A DNA stretch of 32,178 nucleotides from Gemmatimonadota bacterium (GTDB lineage Bacteria > JBHIER01 > G020348925): NCBI GenBank assembly GCA_020348925.1, contig CP070758.1, positions 4,716,394-4,748,571 on the forward strand. Reading direction: 5' to 3'. A model generated the notes under the pieces. It did no database searches and was not told where the DNA came from. It saw only the letters and a list, made by a program, of their open reading frames with translations. How positions within the stretch are numbered: the stretch's first letter is position 1; each line of letters starts with the position of its first letter. Shown one piece after another: positions 15,609-25,595 of this stretch. The translations under genes were made by a program, and so were the position numbers.

Positions 15609-16232
15609 TTTCCCACCCTAAGAACAAAAACATGTGCTGACTCTTAATGTTCAATTTTGAACAAAAGAATGTCGGGCAAGGCATTTCTGCCCTTACTCCT
15701 GGGCTCGTATGTAATGGCACATAATTTCTGTCCCATTCCATACAAGAATAGGGATTCTTACATCTCCAATATTTTGTTTTAAAGAGTGAGTATATGACTT
15801 CAGAATTGACGTCATTCCTCACAGGCTTGTAGTGATCACATCAACCCATACTACCCACTACTCTCATTATGCAAGAAATGTACCAGAGTCGTTTCGTTTG
15901 GTTTCCTTTTTCTTCGATATGCCATACTGCGGCTTTTATAAACTAAGTCATTAGAATACAAAGGACCAAAGATCTGAAGGATATCACTATCTTTTGAGAT
16001 TCTTGGAATGAATATCAGATTTCGAGTTCTTTTAAAGGAAAGTCACCGGAGGATGGGTATTTTGAGCAAATCTGGGGTTTTTCGCAAGAAATTGTAAAGA
16101 ATTCAGTACTTGAATTTGATTTGGAAGATTTTCTCCGTCATCCGATTTGAAATACAGAGCGTAATGATTTTCAAAGAAAGCTTTTATGTGGATTTTAAAC
16201 GACGCTATTAAATTTCCCCGAGAAAACAGTAA
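15609..16232. other. Intergenic region, no gene seen
   Basis: It carries the upstream region of the diguanylate cyclase gene, including a dyad at 15648-15663, and the downstream side of the secreted esterase gene. The open frames that cross it show no recognisable protein. No clear terminator follows the esterase stop. Confidence 0.45.
15648..15663. promoter_or_regulatory. Candidate operator upstream of the diguanylate cyclase gene
   Basis: TGTTCAA and TTGAACA form a perfect 7-bp dyad around TT, about 40 bases upstream of the cyclase ATG. The spacing and symmetry suit a dimeric repressor. The regulator is unknown. Confidence 0.35.
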
Positions 16233-18968
16233 TCATTTCATCAGCAGCATTCGTTTCGTGGACGCATAGTCGTTCGCCTCCAGTCGATAGAAATAGACAC
16301 CGCTGGCCATATTGCCACCGTCCCACTTGACAGCATGTTTACCCGCCGGGAGCTCTTCATCGATCAATACTTCCACGATTTGCCCAAGAATATTATACAC
16401 TGCGAGTCTCGCATCCGCTTGTTCGGGGAGATCAAACGTGAGCTCTGTTAGGGGATTGAAGGGATTGGGATAATTCTGTTTGAGACTGTATTCCTCCTGG
16501 ACCAACGAGGTGGCCTTGACCATTTCCATAAAACTGGTGAAATCCTCTGGTGAGAGATGACCTTCCAGCCTCCTGAGAAATTCCATCGCCTCGTCATTTA
16601 CAATTGGCTTGCCGGCCACTTGCGAACAGTCTCCGATTCCGAGAATCACATTGACCACACCCAAGACATCCAGAACGTTAATACTGGCATCACTGTTGCA
16701 GTCCGCTCGCCACCATGCATCACCCTCAAGAGGTTGAATATCTAAAATATGGTTGACAATGGCTAGAACATCAAGAACATTGGTGCTGCCGTTACCGTCA
16801 ACATCACCGCGTTCCAATTCGCAGGCATCACCCGTTCCATCTCCGTCACTGTCAATTTGATCAGGATTGTACACAGTAGGACAGTTATCCTCTTCGCACG
16901 TGTCACCGTATCCTGGATCTCCATAGCCGTCGTTGTCGGTGTCCGTGCAGGTATCACAGGCATCGCCTGACCCGTCTCCGTCAGTGTCAGTCTGCTCGGG
17001 ATTGTAAGTCTCAGGACAGCTGTCACACACATCGCCAGTCTCATCACCATCTGAATCTTCCTGCCCTGGATTTGAGTCGCTGACACAGTTGTCCTTGCAG
17101 TCGGTAACACCGTCCTCGTCCGAATCGGTCAATATCCAGCCCAGACTTACATCATCCCAGAATAGTGTTTGTGTGAGCGTTCCGTTCAAATTATTGGTTG
17201 TCTGGTCGAGGAGTGTTTCGCCCTCCCCTTCATTCATTTTCCAGTATCCAAGCAGTCCCGGTCCGGTTCCGTCAAGTTCCTCGTCCATGAAGTGGCATAC
17301 TTCATCCTCGGTTCTGATTGTTTCCCATAATCGGAGTTCATCGATAAGGCCGTTGAAGGTGAAACTTCCACTGGCGTCATTTCCAATAATGATGTCGTTG
17401 TTGCTGTTATCGGCAATCAATCCGGAAGGAGCTGGAAAATAGGTAAGTGCCTGCTCTATCCCGTTGATGTATAGTTTCACCTCGCTGGATGATCCATCAT
17501 ATGTCGCAGCCACATGCTGCCATGTATTGAGTGTGATGGAATGATCCGGCGAGTATGAATAGGTTGGGATTCCGCTGGGGTGAGTAATCTGAAGTCCCAG
17601 GCTGTGATCGGTGTAAATAGGATGGTCGCCGATCAAAAAGAGGGAGAATTGTCCCTTGTCGATGATCCTGCCAAGCCCAAAACCTCCCATCCGTCCCCAG
17701 CCGAAAGGATGGATCCATGCTTCAATCGACACTGTTTCTGAAAGATTATGGTCAGGTGTGGTCGGGCACGTGGCAATACTTTCTTCGTTTTTGAAAAAAA
17801 GAGAACTTTTGTCGCCGAACACCCGGATATGATCCGACCTGTAAGCTTTCTTTGAAGACAGACTGTTCGTCACTTCCAGGCTTACACTATAGATACCAGG
17901 CTCATCGAAGATCCAGGTCGGATGCTGATTGTAGGAATCTATAGTACCATCGAGATCGAAATCCCATGCCCACTCCGTTATTGGATCAAGTGAACTTGAT
18001 CGATCGGTAAACTGAACAGAGAGTGGTGCCTTTCCCGTCCTTGGTTCGGCCTGAAAATATGGAGAGGGACCATCAGAAGGTATCGAATGGGACAGGAAGA
18101 AATCCCACATCACATCGGTGGCCGAAATCAATTCTCCCGGCCAGTCGTGACCTCCCGATGGCAGGGTATAAAGGACAATATCAGCATTACTGGTCATAGC
18201 GGTCCACTTTCTGCCGATCACCCCGTTTTCGTTATAAATGGTATCAGGAAAAGGGTTGCAGCCGTTTATCCCGATCCAGAGGTTGAGTACTTCTTGAACA
18301 GGTCGGACAGGGCCGCAACCTGTCATTCCTCCATAGAAGGGAACGGACTGATCGTTCAGTGCATGAAAGTGAATTATTGGAATGGGACGGATCGGATTGA
18401 TGGTATCAAGGGTCATCTGGCCTGCAACAGGTCCCACGGCGGCGATCCGATCTGACAATTCAGCGGCTATATGATAGGTTGTCATGGAACCGATGGAATG
18501 GCCGGTCACGTAAATCCTTGTTGAATCGATGTTGAAGGTATTGAGAAGGGTGTCAATCAAAGATGAGATGAATCCGACATCGTCAATATTGTTTCGGGAG
18601 GCATAGCAATTATCCTGTCCGCTATTCCATGATCCGTTAATCCCTTCCGGATAGACAACGAAGAAATCTTCAGCGTTTCCTTTCAGCCCGAATCTGGAGT
18701 TATTCTCGATTGACATCGCTCCCCCTCCGAGTGCGTGCAATCCTATAACCAGAGGGTAAGGATACGATCCATCATAGGAGAACGGAACATGGACATAGTA
18801 AATCCGTTCCAAGCCGTCATGTTGAAGGGTGTTATACTGGGCTTGCGCCACACTGAAATGAAGAGACATGAATAGAACAGCACTTATGAGCCAGATCAAT
18901 TTTCTGTTTCTGGTTCGGGGAAATAGATTTCGAAATACTTTTCTTTTCCTGTTCGATTTCTTGTTCAT
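16233..18968 (-). CDS. Secreted multidomain esterase with dockerin and type IX sorting domain
   Basis: A 911-residue exported protein. Residues 1-43 are a signal peptide with a basic N-region and a cleavage site after AQA. About 50-295 is a PHB-depolymerase/feruloyl-esterase-type alpha/beta hydrolase: GLHALGGG (oxyanion hole), nucleophile Ser158 in TGHSIGS, Asp206 in ALNDQSVP, and His274 in GGHDWPG. A PKD domain (303-384, WAWDFDLDG) and a LamG/concanavalin domain (387-600, [12 protein letters not shown]) follow. Thrombospondin type 3 calcium repeats span 612-715. A dockerin-like pair ([25 protein letters not shown]) spans 720-780. The C-terminus is a type IX sorting domain (YPNPFNP at 833-839, ending KRMLLMK). 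I chose the ATG at 18968, preceded by AAGGAG. It probably attacks an ester in polysaccharide or polyester at the cell surface. Confidence 0.92.
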   Translation of the reverse strand: MNKKSNRKRKVFRNLFPRTRNRKLIWLISAVLFMSLHFSVAQAQYNTLQHDGLERIYYVHVPFSYDGSYPYPLVIGLHALGGGAMSIENNSRFGLKGNAEDFFVVYPEGINGSWNSGQDNCYASRNNIDDVGFISSLIDTLLNTFNIDSTRIYVTGHSIGSMTTYHIAAELSDRIAAVGPVAGQMTLDTINPIRPIPIIHFHALNDQSVPFYGGMTGCGPVRPVQEVLNLWIGINGCNPFPDTIYNENGVIGRKWTAMTSNADIVLYTLPSGGHDWPGELISATDVMWDFFLSHSIPSDGPSPYFQAEPRTGKAPLSVQFTDRSSSLDPITEWAWDFDLDGTIDSYNQHPTWIFDEPGIYSVSLEVTNSLSSKKAYRSDHIRVFGDKSSLFFKNEESIATCPTTPDHNLSETVSIEAWIHPFGWGRMGGFGLGRIIDKGQFSLFLIGDHPIYTDHSLGLQITHPSGIPTYSYSPDHSITLNTWQHVAATYDGSSSEVKLYINGIEQALTYFPAPSGLIADNSNNDIIIGNDASGSFTFNGLIDELRLWETIRTEDEVCHFMDEELDGTGPGLLGYWKMNEGEGETLLDQTTNNLNGTLTQTLFWDDVSLGWILTDSDEDGVTDCKDNCVSDSNPGQEDSDGDETGDVCDSCPETYNPEQTDTDGDGSGDACDTCTDTDNDGYGDPGYGDTCEEDNCPTVYNPDQIDSDGDGTGDACELERGDVDGNGSTNVLDVLAIVNHILDIQPLEGDAWWRADCNSDASINVLDVLGVVNVILGIGDCSQVAGKPIVNDEAMEFLRRLEGHLSPEDFTSFMEMVKATSLVQEEYSLKQNYPNPFNPLTELTFDLPEQADARLAVYNILGQIVEVLIDEELPAGKHAVKWDGGNMASGVYFYRLEANDYASTKRMLLMK

Positions 18969-19545
18969 GTTTCGCTCCTTTCCGAAATATGCAGGGAAGC
19001 TCAATTTTATAAGAACCAAACGTTTCAAAAGGGATATTAAATTCTTATTTTTTGGACAAACTTACGTTCAGTATATATGCATTAGATGCAAAAGAAAAAT
19101 AATAGTTACAAAAATAGTACGTTTTTGTGATTGATCATTTATTTCCGAGTGACTTCCATATGTTCTATTCTTCTAATGGTTTGTGCCTTATAACCTTTCA
19201 GAATATATGCAATGGTTCCATGTCAAATAATTTCGACCGAAATCCGAATCCACTTCAATCGACCTGACTTTTCCCGGCGATAGATTGCGGAATGAAAATT
19301 TTTTAGACGAAAAGGCTGAGCTAAGAAGCGGGGAAATATTAAAGAGGTTGACAAAAAATGTCATATTATGGATGTATGAAGAAAGACAATAAGAGTAAGG
19401 ATTTTCTTTGAAAATTCTCTCGTTTAAACGCCTCCGTTCATACGTATTCCCTCAATATTGATTTTACACTTGTCATCAAGAATGAACGCTTTGCCTGCGT
19501 TTTGATTCAGTCGTACTGCTTGAGGAGGAAAGTGTTCGCCTTGCT
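18969..19545. other. Intergenic region, no gene seen
   Basis: Upstream region of the secreted esterase gene (ribosome binding site just right of 18968) and downstream region of the HD-domain gene. It is strongly AT-rich at 18990-19140, where the esterase promoter is expected; a TATACT on the minus strand near 19070 is a weak -10 candidate. No other feature is supported. Confidence 0.4.
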
Positions 19546-20085
19546 TCAGAAACCTGCGGCGGTCGATTTGGCGATATCAAAATCGATAAAATCGCAATGG
19601 TTGATCAGGATTGCCTCCGGGGTCCGGCTGACCTTCTCTCCCTCCGCGGAGTGGGCGGCAATGATGTGAGCCACTTCCAGTGGGAGCCCGACCTCCATAG
19701 CCATAGCGTAACCTGAAACCGGGTGCCTGACCAGGGCGCCGAAGCGGCTTTTTATGATCTGTCCGCCCGTCTCTTCGTATTCCAAAAGTTTTCCCACGTC
19801 GTGGGTCAGACCACCGGCAACGACGATATCCATGTCGAGATCGTACCGTTCCCTGGCAACTGCCATGGCCATCCTCGTCACCCGTCGAGTGTGCTCCACC
19901 AGAGTCGCTTCCGGCGGGACCAGCAGGGTGAACGGTATCGAATCGATCCTCTCCCACCCGCCGCGCTCCATGGCCACAAGCCATACTTTCGTCACAAGGT
20001 CCTTGAGGTTGGCATCCTGAATCTCTTCGACCTCTGGAAATAATTTCTTGATGTACTCGGTATCCGGCTTTCTCGCGTCCGTCAT
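19546..20085 (-). CDS. HD-domain phosphohydrolase-like protein
   Basis: A 179-residue HD-superfamily protein. The metal ligands are visible in order: His in LVEHTRRVTR, the His-Asp pair in GGLTHDVGKLLEYEE, His in VRHPVSGYAMA and His in IIAAHSAEGEK. This is the HDIG-like arrangement typical of small phosphohydrolases acting on nucleotides or nucleotide second messengers. The start is the ATG at 20085, with GGGAG eight bases upstream. It lies 51 bases after the dehydrogenase stop on the same strand, suggesting a two-gene operon. Substrate unknown. Confidence 0.83.
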   Translation of the reverse strand: MTDARKPDTEYIKKLFPEVEEIQDANLKDLVTKVWLVAMERGGWERIDSIPFTLLVPPEATLVEHTRRVTRMAMAVARERYDLDMDIVVAGGLTHDVGKLLEYEETGGQIIKSRFGALVRHPVSGYAMAMEVGLPLEVAHIIAAHSAEGEKVSRTPEAILINHCDFIDFDIAKSTAAGF

Positions 20086-20136
20086 CACCTCAACTCCCTG
20101 ATTAAAATTTAATTTGGCTTACAAACTCAGCCGCTT

Positions 20137-21255
20137 TCATCCCAGCTTCCGAGCCACCTCTTGACCGACCTCCAGCGTTGTCGATGTGCCGCCCATGTCG
20201 TACGTTTTCACCTTCCCCTCTTTGATGACCGCGGCAATGGCCGCTTCGAGATGCTGGGCTGCTTCGGTTTCCTCCAGATATTCCAGCATGAGTTTCGTCG
20301 TGATGAACATCGCCATAGGATTGACCTTGTATTGCCCGGCATACTTTGGCGCCGACCCATGAGTGGGCTCGAAAAGGCCGTAGTCATCTCCGATGTTCGC
20401 CGAGGAGGCGAATCCCAATCCCCCGACCAGTTGGCCGCACAGGTCGGAGATGATGTCCCCGAACATATTTGATGTGACCAGGACGCCATAGTCGAGGGGA
20501 TTCTTGATGAGCCACATGGCCATGGCGTCGATATTTGTCTCCCACAATTCAATATCCGGATATTCCTGAGCGATCTTGCGGGCCTCCCTGACCATGAGGC
20601 CACTTGTCTCACGGACAACGTTCGGTTTTTCCACGACAGTGACCGTCTTTCTGCCCGTTTTCTTCGCGTATTCGAAAGCGGAGCGAACGATCCGCTGACA
20701 GCCCTTTCTGGTGAAGATGCGGCAGGAGAGAGCGATGTCCTCCAGGGGCACGTCGGAGAACTTCTTCATTTTCGGATGGATGCTCAAGGCTTCCATAATG
20801 CTTTTCGGCAGAGGATGGAACTCCACGCCGCTGTAAAGGCCTTCGGTGTTCTCCCGGAAGACAATGAGGTCGATGCCGTCCCGGTAATTTAAAGGATTTC
20901 CGGGATAGGCTTTGCAGGGTCTCATGTTCGTATACAGGTCAAACATCTGTCGAATCGCAACGATGGGACTGTAGTACGTCAAACTTTTATTCTGCAGCTC
21001 GGGAGCCAGCTCCCTCTGAGCTTCTTCCTTGGGCTTTGACGTGATCGCCCCGAAAAGGCAGCAGTCCGTATTTCTCAACAGCTCGATGGTTCGGTCGGGA
21101 AGGGGATTCCCCTCACTGCACCAGAATTCCCACCCGATATCCCCGTGAATGTATTCGGCATCAAGCCCGATCTTGTCGAGGACGATTCGGGTCGCTTCCA
21201 TGACATCATTGCCCACTCCGTCACCGGGCAGCCATGCAATCTTATGTTTCGCCAT
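20137..21255 (-). CDS. Isocitrate/isopropylmalate dehydrogenase family protein
   Basis: A 372-residue beta-decarboxylating dehydrogenase that oxidises a 2-hydroxy acid with NAD(P) and decarboxylates it. Family marks are WLPGDGVGNDVM at the N-terminus, the ENTEGLYSGVE motif with the catalytic Tyr, VVEKPNVVRET where the catalytic Lys sits, the metal-binding aspartates around NMFGDIISDLCGQLVGGLG, and the nucleotide-binding HGSAPKYAGQ. The sequence differs from standard LeuB (which has a LETSRLWR-type segment), so isopropylmalate, isocitrate, homoisocitrate, tartrate or another malate analogue are all possible. No leucine or lysine pathway genes are nearby. GGAGG lies shortly before the ATG. Confidence 0.88.
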   Translation of the reverse strand: MAKHKIAWLPGDGVGNDVMEATRIVLDKIGLDAEYIHGDIGWEFWCSEGNPLPDRTIELLRNTDCCLFGAITSKPKEEAQRELAPELQNKSLTYYSPIVAIRQMFDLYTNMRPCKAYPGNPLNYRDGIDLIVFRENTEGLYSGVEFHPLPKSIMEALSIHPKMKKFSDVPLEDIALSCRIFTRKGCQRIVRSAFEYAKKTGRKTVTVVEKPNVVRETSGLMVREARKIAQEYPDIELWETNIDAMAMWLIKNPLDYGVLVTSNMFGDIISDLCGQLVGGLGFASSANIGDDYGLFEPTHGSAPKYAGQYKVNPMAMFITTKLMLEYLEETEAAQHLEAAIAAVIKEGKVKTYDMGGTSTTLEVGQEVARKLG

Positions 21256-21518
21256 ATCTTACCTCCGTTGCGATAAAAGGAAACAGTCTCAGCGCGAGTC
21301 AATCAGATAGAATGCACAAAGAACCAGTAAGAAGATTGACATAATACAATAATTGAAAGTTTCTCAAAAGTCAAGGTTTTTCAGTACTAAAAAAAGAGAG
21401 CGGAGGGGCAGCGGTGTCACAGGAGGTGAGTGTAGTCGAAAGAAAAATGGGAAACACGGATAAAACCTTACCACCTTTTACCCCGAATACCCAAGAAAGG
21501 ATATTGACAATTTTCTTC

Positions 21519-24185
21519 TCAAAGTGCTAAAATCAGGTTGACGATGGCAACGATGTCCAAAATGTCAATCACGCCGTCGTGATTCATGTCGGCTGTCGAG
21601 AGTTCATACTCGCTCGCCGGATCACCAATTCCTAAAATGATACTGATGGTTCGCAAGATATCCAAAATATCCACAGCGCAATCGTTGTTTACATCGCCGG
21701 CGTCTGCACACTCCTGGTATTTTGCTGTAAACAATCCTCTCCCGTGAGTGGCAGCTAAGACCGTACCATCGCCTTTCCGGACTTTCAACATATCGACCCT
21801 GACATTGGCCAATCCTTGGACAGATGGTGTCCAGTACACATCATTTTCATCGAGATTGTCCGTTGTCCAGACGCCAATTTCCGTGGCCAGCATGGCTTGC
21901 TTTGAACTCCCCGGAAGATAGACGGCCCACCGAACCGGTATATCGGGGAGGTTCCCTTCTTTTTCACCCCATGTCGTACCACCGTCGTACGTTTGCCAGA
22001 CCGAGGAAACCCCGTAATTCGAGAACGTGACGAGAAGCGTATCCTCCGAACCTCCCACGGCAATACAGGAGATATTTCCGGACGGGAAGCCGCCGCTTCC
22101 GATCTCCGTGGCATACGGGTTGGCATGGGCGTTGTCGACTTTGAACAGCCTGCCTGCCTGCGTTCCCAGGAAGAGTGTGGTTGTTCCCCACGGGGAATGG
22201 GGAGAGACTTTTACATGGGAAAAGGGAACGGATGTTCCGGTGGTCAACCACATGAACTCTCCCAAAGGTTTGAGCGGCAGTCCGCTGATTCTCAGAATCG
22301 TATTCAGGTTGTGGAGATCAAAGGAGGTGGCGTTGGCATACAACGTGTTCATGTAGGAGTCGTAATCTGCCGGATTGATGAAAATACCGCTGCTGTAATC
22401 ACCCAAGCTCCGGACCAATCTGTCATTGACGAAAATGTAATATCTGTTGTAATAGACGGAGGTGATATAAACTTCGTATTCGTTTCTATCGAAGAAGCAA
22501 TAGGCTCCATCACCCCCGCTGACCATGTCGTTGATATCCAGAGGGGCATCTCCGTAGAGCAGGGTTCCGTTATCCTGGAGTCCTCCCAAATAAGTGTTGG
22601 TATTCGATTCGGGATGTATGTCACACGTGTAAAATTGAAGCGTGTTGTATCCTCTGTTCTTCTCTACGAAGATCGGCTGGGGTGAGGTACCGCTGGCGGT
22701 GTAGAAAACACCACCGTCGTTGGCGAAAAGAATTTCATCGGACGAACCGGGCTTGAAGACAATGGCATGCTGATCGGCGTGGACGTATCGCGTGCCGCCT
22801 CCATAATACATTCCCGTCCAATCCGACACGCGCGTCCACGACTCTCCCGCATTGGTGCTCTTACAGAGATCCAAGCCGCCGATAAAGACCGTGTTGGGAT
22901 CATTCGGATCAACGCCGATAGTGAGCGCATGCCAAGCCAGGGTGGCCCAGTTTCCGTACTGGTTATCGGGCGGGATACTGGTCTCCGACCACGTAGTCCC
23001 TCCGTCAGTGGAACGGAGGATGTGGTTCCCGTACGAATAATTGAAGCCGAAGGTGTTTATGAAGCCTGAGCCGATGACGGCATAGACGATGTTCTCATCG
23101 GATGGTGCGCTGGAGAGCATGACCCTGCCCGGGATCGTGTAGGTCGGGGCGGATTCAATGACGGTCACGTAGTCGTCGAAAACGGTCCATGTGCCCGGTG
23201 TGCCGTCATCCGAATACAAAATTGTGGCGCCTCCCTCGCCGGCCAGATTTTTCAACGTTCCGACGTAGATGCGACCGTCGGGCCCGATTTCGATATCGGC
23301 GGGGGCGTAAGGATCTGAAAGGCCCGTGATATTGGGAAGCACCTGCTCCCAGTGCTCACCCCCATCCTCGGATCGGTAGAGGCCGTCGGAGGGGTAGCTT
23401 TCGTGAATACCGTGATACACTCCCGATACGACGCCTGCGTATATAACGCTGGTATTGTTTTCATCTCGGACTGCAATGTCGGTTACGTAGGCGAAGTTCT
23501 CGGTTGAGTATAACGCATGCCACGTATTTCCTCCGTCCGTTGATTTCCATATCCCCATACCCCGGCCGGAGGATTCCCTGTATATTGTCACTGCTGTGAA
23601 GGCCTCTCCGGTGCCGACGTAGAATATTTCAGGATTGTTGGGATCGTAAGCAATGCAGCTGATGGCCAGATTGTCCCAGAAATCGTCGACAGGAATCCAT
23701 TCGGAATTGTCATCCGTAATGTCGTTGTTATACCATAAACCGCCTGTGACGCCTCCTGCCCAGGCTGTCTTGTATGACGGCTCGTTCGGGTCGATCATGA
23801 GAGCCCGGGTTCGACCACCCATATTGGCGGAAGTTCCTTCCCAGGTCAAGTCGAATGCGGTCGGTCTCTGACCGGCCTCTTTCCGTATGGCCTGAGTCTC
23901 TCTGAAAGCGTCCTTCAATCTTTCAGTGGGAACCCTCCCCAGATCAGGATCCAATGTCATGAAGTAATCCTGGAAAGCAGCCAGATCCGGGTGCTCGGGC
24001 TTCGGTATCTCTTTCAAATCCTCACTGGAGTAATTGGGCAGTTTCTGATACTGTTCCTTCAAAAATTCCTCGTACTTCCCTCTGTCAATCATTACCCTGT
24101 CAGGGGAGCGAAGTAGAATAATGGCAAAGACGGAGAGAGTCGCAATGATGAGTGGACTGATAATTCTGGGTGCAATTCTCCTCAT
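21519..24185 (-). CDS. Exported BNR-repeat beta-propeller protein with dockerin-like end
   Basis: An 888-residue protein with an N-terminal hydrophobic helix (IISPLIIATLSVFAIILLR) that acts as signal or anchor. Most of the rest is a sortilin/VPS10-like beta-propeller with Asp-box (BNR) repeats: KSTDGGNTW, RSEDGGEHW, RSTDGGTTW, KSTNAGESW and QTYDGGTTW. Such propellers occur in exo-glycosidases such as xyloglucanases and in many proteins of unknown activity; catalytic residues cannot be assigned. The last ~60 residues are dockerin-like calcium loops (GDVNNDCAVDILDILRTI, ADMNHDGVIDILDIVAIV), after which the protein stops without a type IX sorting domain. I chose the ATG at 24185, six bases after AGGAGG; a TTG at 24191 is in frame. 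Confidence 0.88.
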   Translation of the reverse strand: MRRIAPRIISPLIIATLSVFAIILLRSPDRVMIDRGKYEEFLKEQYQKLPNYSSEDLKEIPKPEHPDLAAFQDYFMTLDPDLGRVPTERLKDAFRETQAIRKEAGQRPTAFDLTWEGTSANMGGRTRALMIDPNEPSYKTAWAGGVTGGLWYNNDITDDNSEWIPVDDFWDNLAISCIAYDPNNPEIFYVGTGEAFTAVTIYRESSGRGMGIWKSTDGGNTWHALYSTENFAYVTDIAVRDENNTSVIYAGVVSGVYHGIHESYPSDGLYRSEDGGEHWEQVLPNITGLSDPYAPADIEIGPDGRIYVGTLKNLAGEGGATILYSDDGTPGTWTVFDDYVTVIESAPTYTIPGRVMLSSAPSDENIVYAVIGSGFINTFGFNYSYGNHILRSTDGGTTWSETSIPPDNQYGNWATLAWHALTIGVDPNDPNTVFIGGLDLCKSTNAGESWTRVSDWTGMYYGGGTRYVHADQHAIVFKPGSSDEILFANDGGVFYTASGTSPQPIFVEKNRGYNTLQFYTCDIHPESNTNTYLGGLQDNGTLLYGDAPLDINDMVSGGDGAYCFFDRNEYEVYITSVYYNRYYIFVNDRLVRSLGDYSSGIFINPADYDSYMNTLYANATSFDLHNLNTILRISGLPLKPLGEFMWLTTGTSVPFSHVKVSPHSPWGTTTLFLGTQAGRLFKVDNAHANPYATEIGSGGFPSGNISCIAVGGSEDTLLVTFSNYGVSSVWQTYDGGTTWGEKEGNLPDIPVRWAVYLPGSSKQAMLATEIGVWTTDNLDENDVYWTPSVQGLANVRVDMLKVRKGDGTVLAATHGRGLFTAKYQECADAGDVNNDCAVDILDILRTISIILGIGDPASEYELSTADMNHDGVIDILDIVAIVNLILAL

Positions 24186-24202
24186 TTTCAACCTCCTTTG
24201 CT

Positions 24203-24381
24203 AACCTGCTTTATTCACAAGCTGTCATTCCGGCCCCCGTAATAGAATACGGGGTAAACTCTGTGCCGGAATCTCCTCGATTGGCTCAACCTCATATCTA
24301 CTGAGCAGATTCCGGTATAAAACCGGAATGACATGGTATCTTACAGTGGGAAGGATAAACGAACAGAGTTCAAAACTAATA
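24203..24381. repeat. MITE-like nested-palindrome repeat, copy A
   Basis: The core contains TGTCATTCCGG at the left, GGAATCTCCTCGATTGGC in the middle, and CAGATTCCGG and ACCGGAATGACA at the right, giving an outer stem (GTCATTCC/GGAATGAC) and internal hairpins. Similarity with copy C extends beyond the core: CCTGCTTTATTCA on the left and AGTTCAAAACTAATA on the right. An extra GC-rich hairpin (CCCCGTAATAGAATACGGGG) enlarges this copy. It begins right next to the ribosome binding site of the propeller gene. Confidence 0.75.
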
Positions 24382-24656
24382 ACTTTCATAAATCAAATAA
24401 AAGAAATATGTTAAATTATATTCTGACCGATTTTATGAATACTCCTGGCTAACAACGTTTTGACAGACACAGAAAAAGAAAGTTTCAAGAACAGTCAAAG
24501 GTAAAACGTGTTCCTCTTCATTACAACAGAAATCACCCCGCTTTTTTGGAAAAAATGTATCCGGGGAAAGAGAAGGCGCGAAACATTTCGGACTTTTTCC
24601 CTGTCCTAAACATGTACTTTTATCGCGTGACATATTCGAACCAAAGGGGGTTACCG

Positions 24657-25289
24657 ATGCTTACAAAAAGAACGTTCCTGGAGCTTGATCGCAGGCAGTT
24701 TCTTTCGAAGATCATGCCGGCATGTGCTCTGACATGCTTCGGACTGGGGAGTACCGTTGCGTTGGGACAGGATGCCGAGGAGTCCACTCCTCTTGAGGAT
24801 GTGCACAAATTCGACGAGGAATTCGGAAGAAAATTGACGTACAGACAGTATTTTGTCGCACGATATGGAGAATTCATCCAATTGGCCAAAGCTTTGGAGA
24901 AGGAACTCGGAGAAGAAAAGACGATACAATTTCTCAAGGAATACACAACAGAGAAAATGCTCCAATACGGCAAGAGCCACGCCAGTAAATCGCCTGATAA
25001 TGGTTTTCACACGTATACGGACACCTTTCGAGACCCCGAGAGGTACAAGAACACCGCAACCATGGAGATTATTGAGGACACGGAAAGGGCCTTCGAGCTG
25101 AAAGTGACCGAGTGTTTATGGGCGACCTCCTTTTTAGATGCCGATGCCGGGGAAATCGGTTATGCGTCCGTGTGCTACGGTGACTACGCCTGGGCCGAGG
25201 GCTTCAATCCTAAAATTGGCCTGATCCGTGACAAGACTTTGATGCAGGGGCATGGCTACTGCAATCATCGATACATTCTCAAGGTGTAA
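24657..25289 (+). CDS. Tat-exported L-2-amino-thiazoline-4-carboxylate hydrolase family protein
   Basis: A 210-residue protein. The N-terminus is a twin-arginine signal: D11-R12-R13-Q-F-L-S-K followed by a hydrophobic run and ALGQDA, so export in folded form is expected. The C-terminal part matches the ATC hydrolase family, whose characterised member opens a thiazoline ring on the route to cysteine: TECLWATSFL (Cys153), GYASVCYGDYAWA (Cys173) and TLMQGHGYCNHRY (Cys202) form the conserved cysteine-containing core. The family is broad and most members are uncharacterised, so the thiazoline substrate is not implied. I chose the ATG at 24657 because it gives a proper Tat signal and follows GGGGG. 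It precedes the glycyl radical genes on the same strand. Confidence 0.8.
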   Translation: MLTKRTFLELDRRQFLSKIMPACALTCFGLGSTVALGQDAEESTPLEDVHKFDEEFGRKLTYRQYFVARYGEFIQLAKALEKELGEEKTIQFLKEYTTEKMLQYGKSHASKSPDNGFHTYTDTFRDPERYKNTATMEIIEDTERAFELKVTECLWATSFLDADAGEIGYASVCYGDYAWAEGFNPKIGLIRDKTLMQGHGYCNHRYILKV

Positions 25290-25595
25290 CCACAATCTCC
25301 AATCCGTGATGTGATATCGGTTCATTTCTTTCGTTCATATGTCATCTCCGGTCAGGGTGACAGCATTCCTATTCTAACATCCTTTATAGATTTCAGAATA
25401 CTCTGAGATCTTGAAATTAATCTTGACTTTGGTCACAGTCTGGGTATAATTATTGGTATATTTTTGGAGTCTGAAAATTCGGAATCGGAAAGATTATGAG
25501 CTAAATTCTTTCAAATATTATTGAGATATGGAGTATACTAAACTCAACAATCTCTGTGTCTCTGAGCCTCTGTGGCGAAATATCCAGGTTAGAAT
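25290..25595. other. Upstream region and leader of the glycyl radical operon
   Basis: It contains the promoter described separately and a leader of about 140 bases before the activase ATG. No gene, no clear terminator for the upstream gene, and no riboswitch that I recognise. Confidence 0.5.
25423..25450 (+). promoter_or_regulatory. Sigma-70-type promoter of the glycyl radical operon
   Basis: TTGACT (25423-25428) and a perfect TATAAT (25445-25450) are separated by 16 bases, pointing toward the activase gene. Transcription would start near 25457 and give a leader of about 140 bases. It is the best consensus promoter I find in the window. Confidence 0.65.

Noticed and set aside
15565-15822. 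85-codon minus-strand ORF overlapping the start of the diguanylate cyclase gene
   Set aside because: It has no recognisable domain and overlaps the ribosome binding site and start of a certain gene in another frame.
16837-17110. Tandem repeat or CRISPR-like periodicity in the secreted esterase gene
   Set aside because: The periodicity is codon-level, from the Asp-rich thrombospondin type 3 repeats (DSDGDGTGD), not a DNA repeat array.
19349-19410. TTGACA followed by a short ORF (ATGAAGAAAGAC, 11 codons)
   Set aside because: No -10 at proper spacing, no ribosome binding site, and the ORF is too short to support.
21505-21532. TTGACA with CTAAAA 17 bases downstream on the plus strand near 21505
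   Set aside because: It points into the 3' end of a minus-strand gene with no plus-strand ORF to serve, and the -10 is weak.
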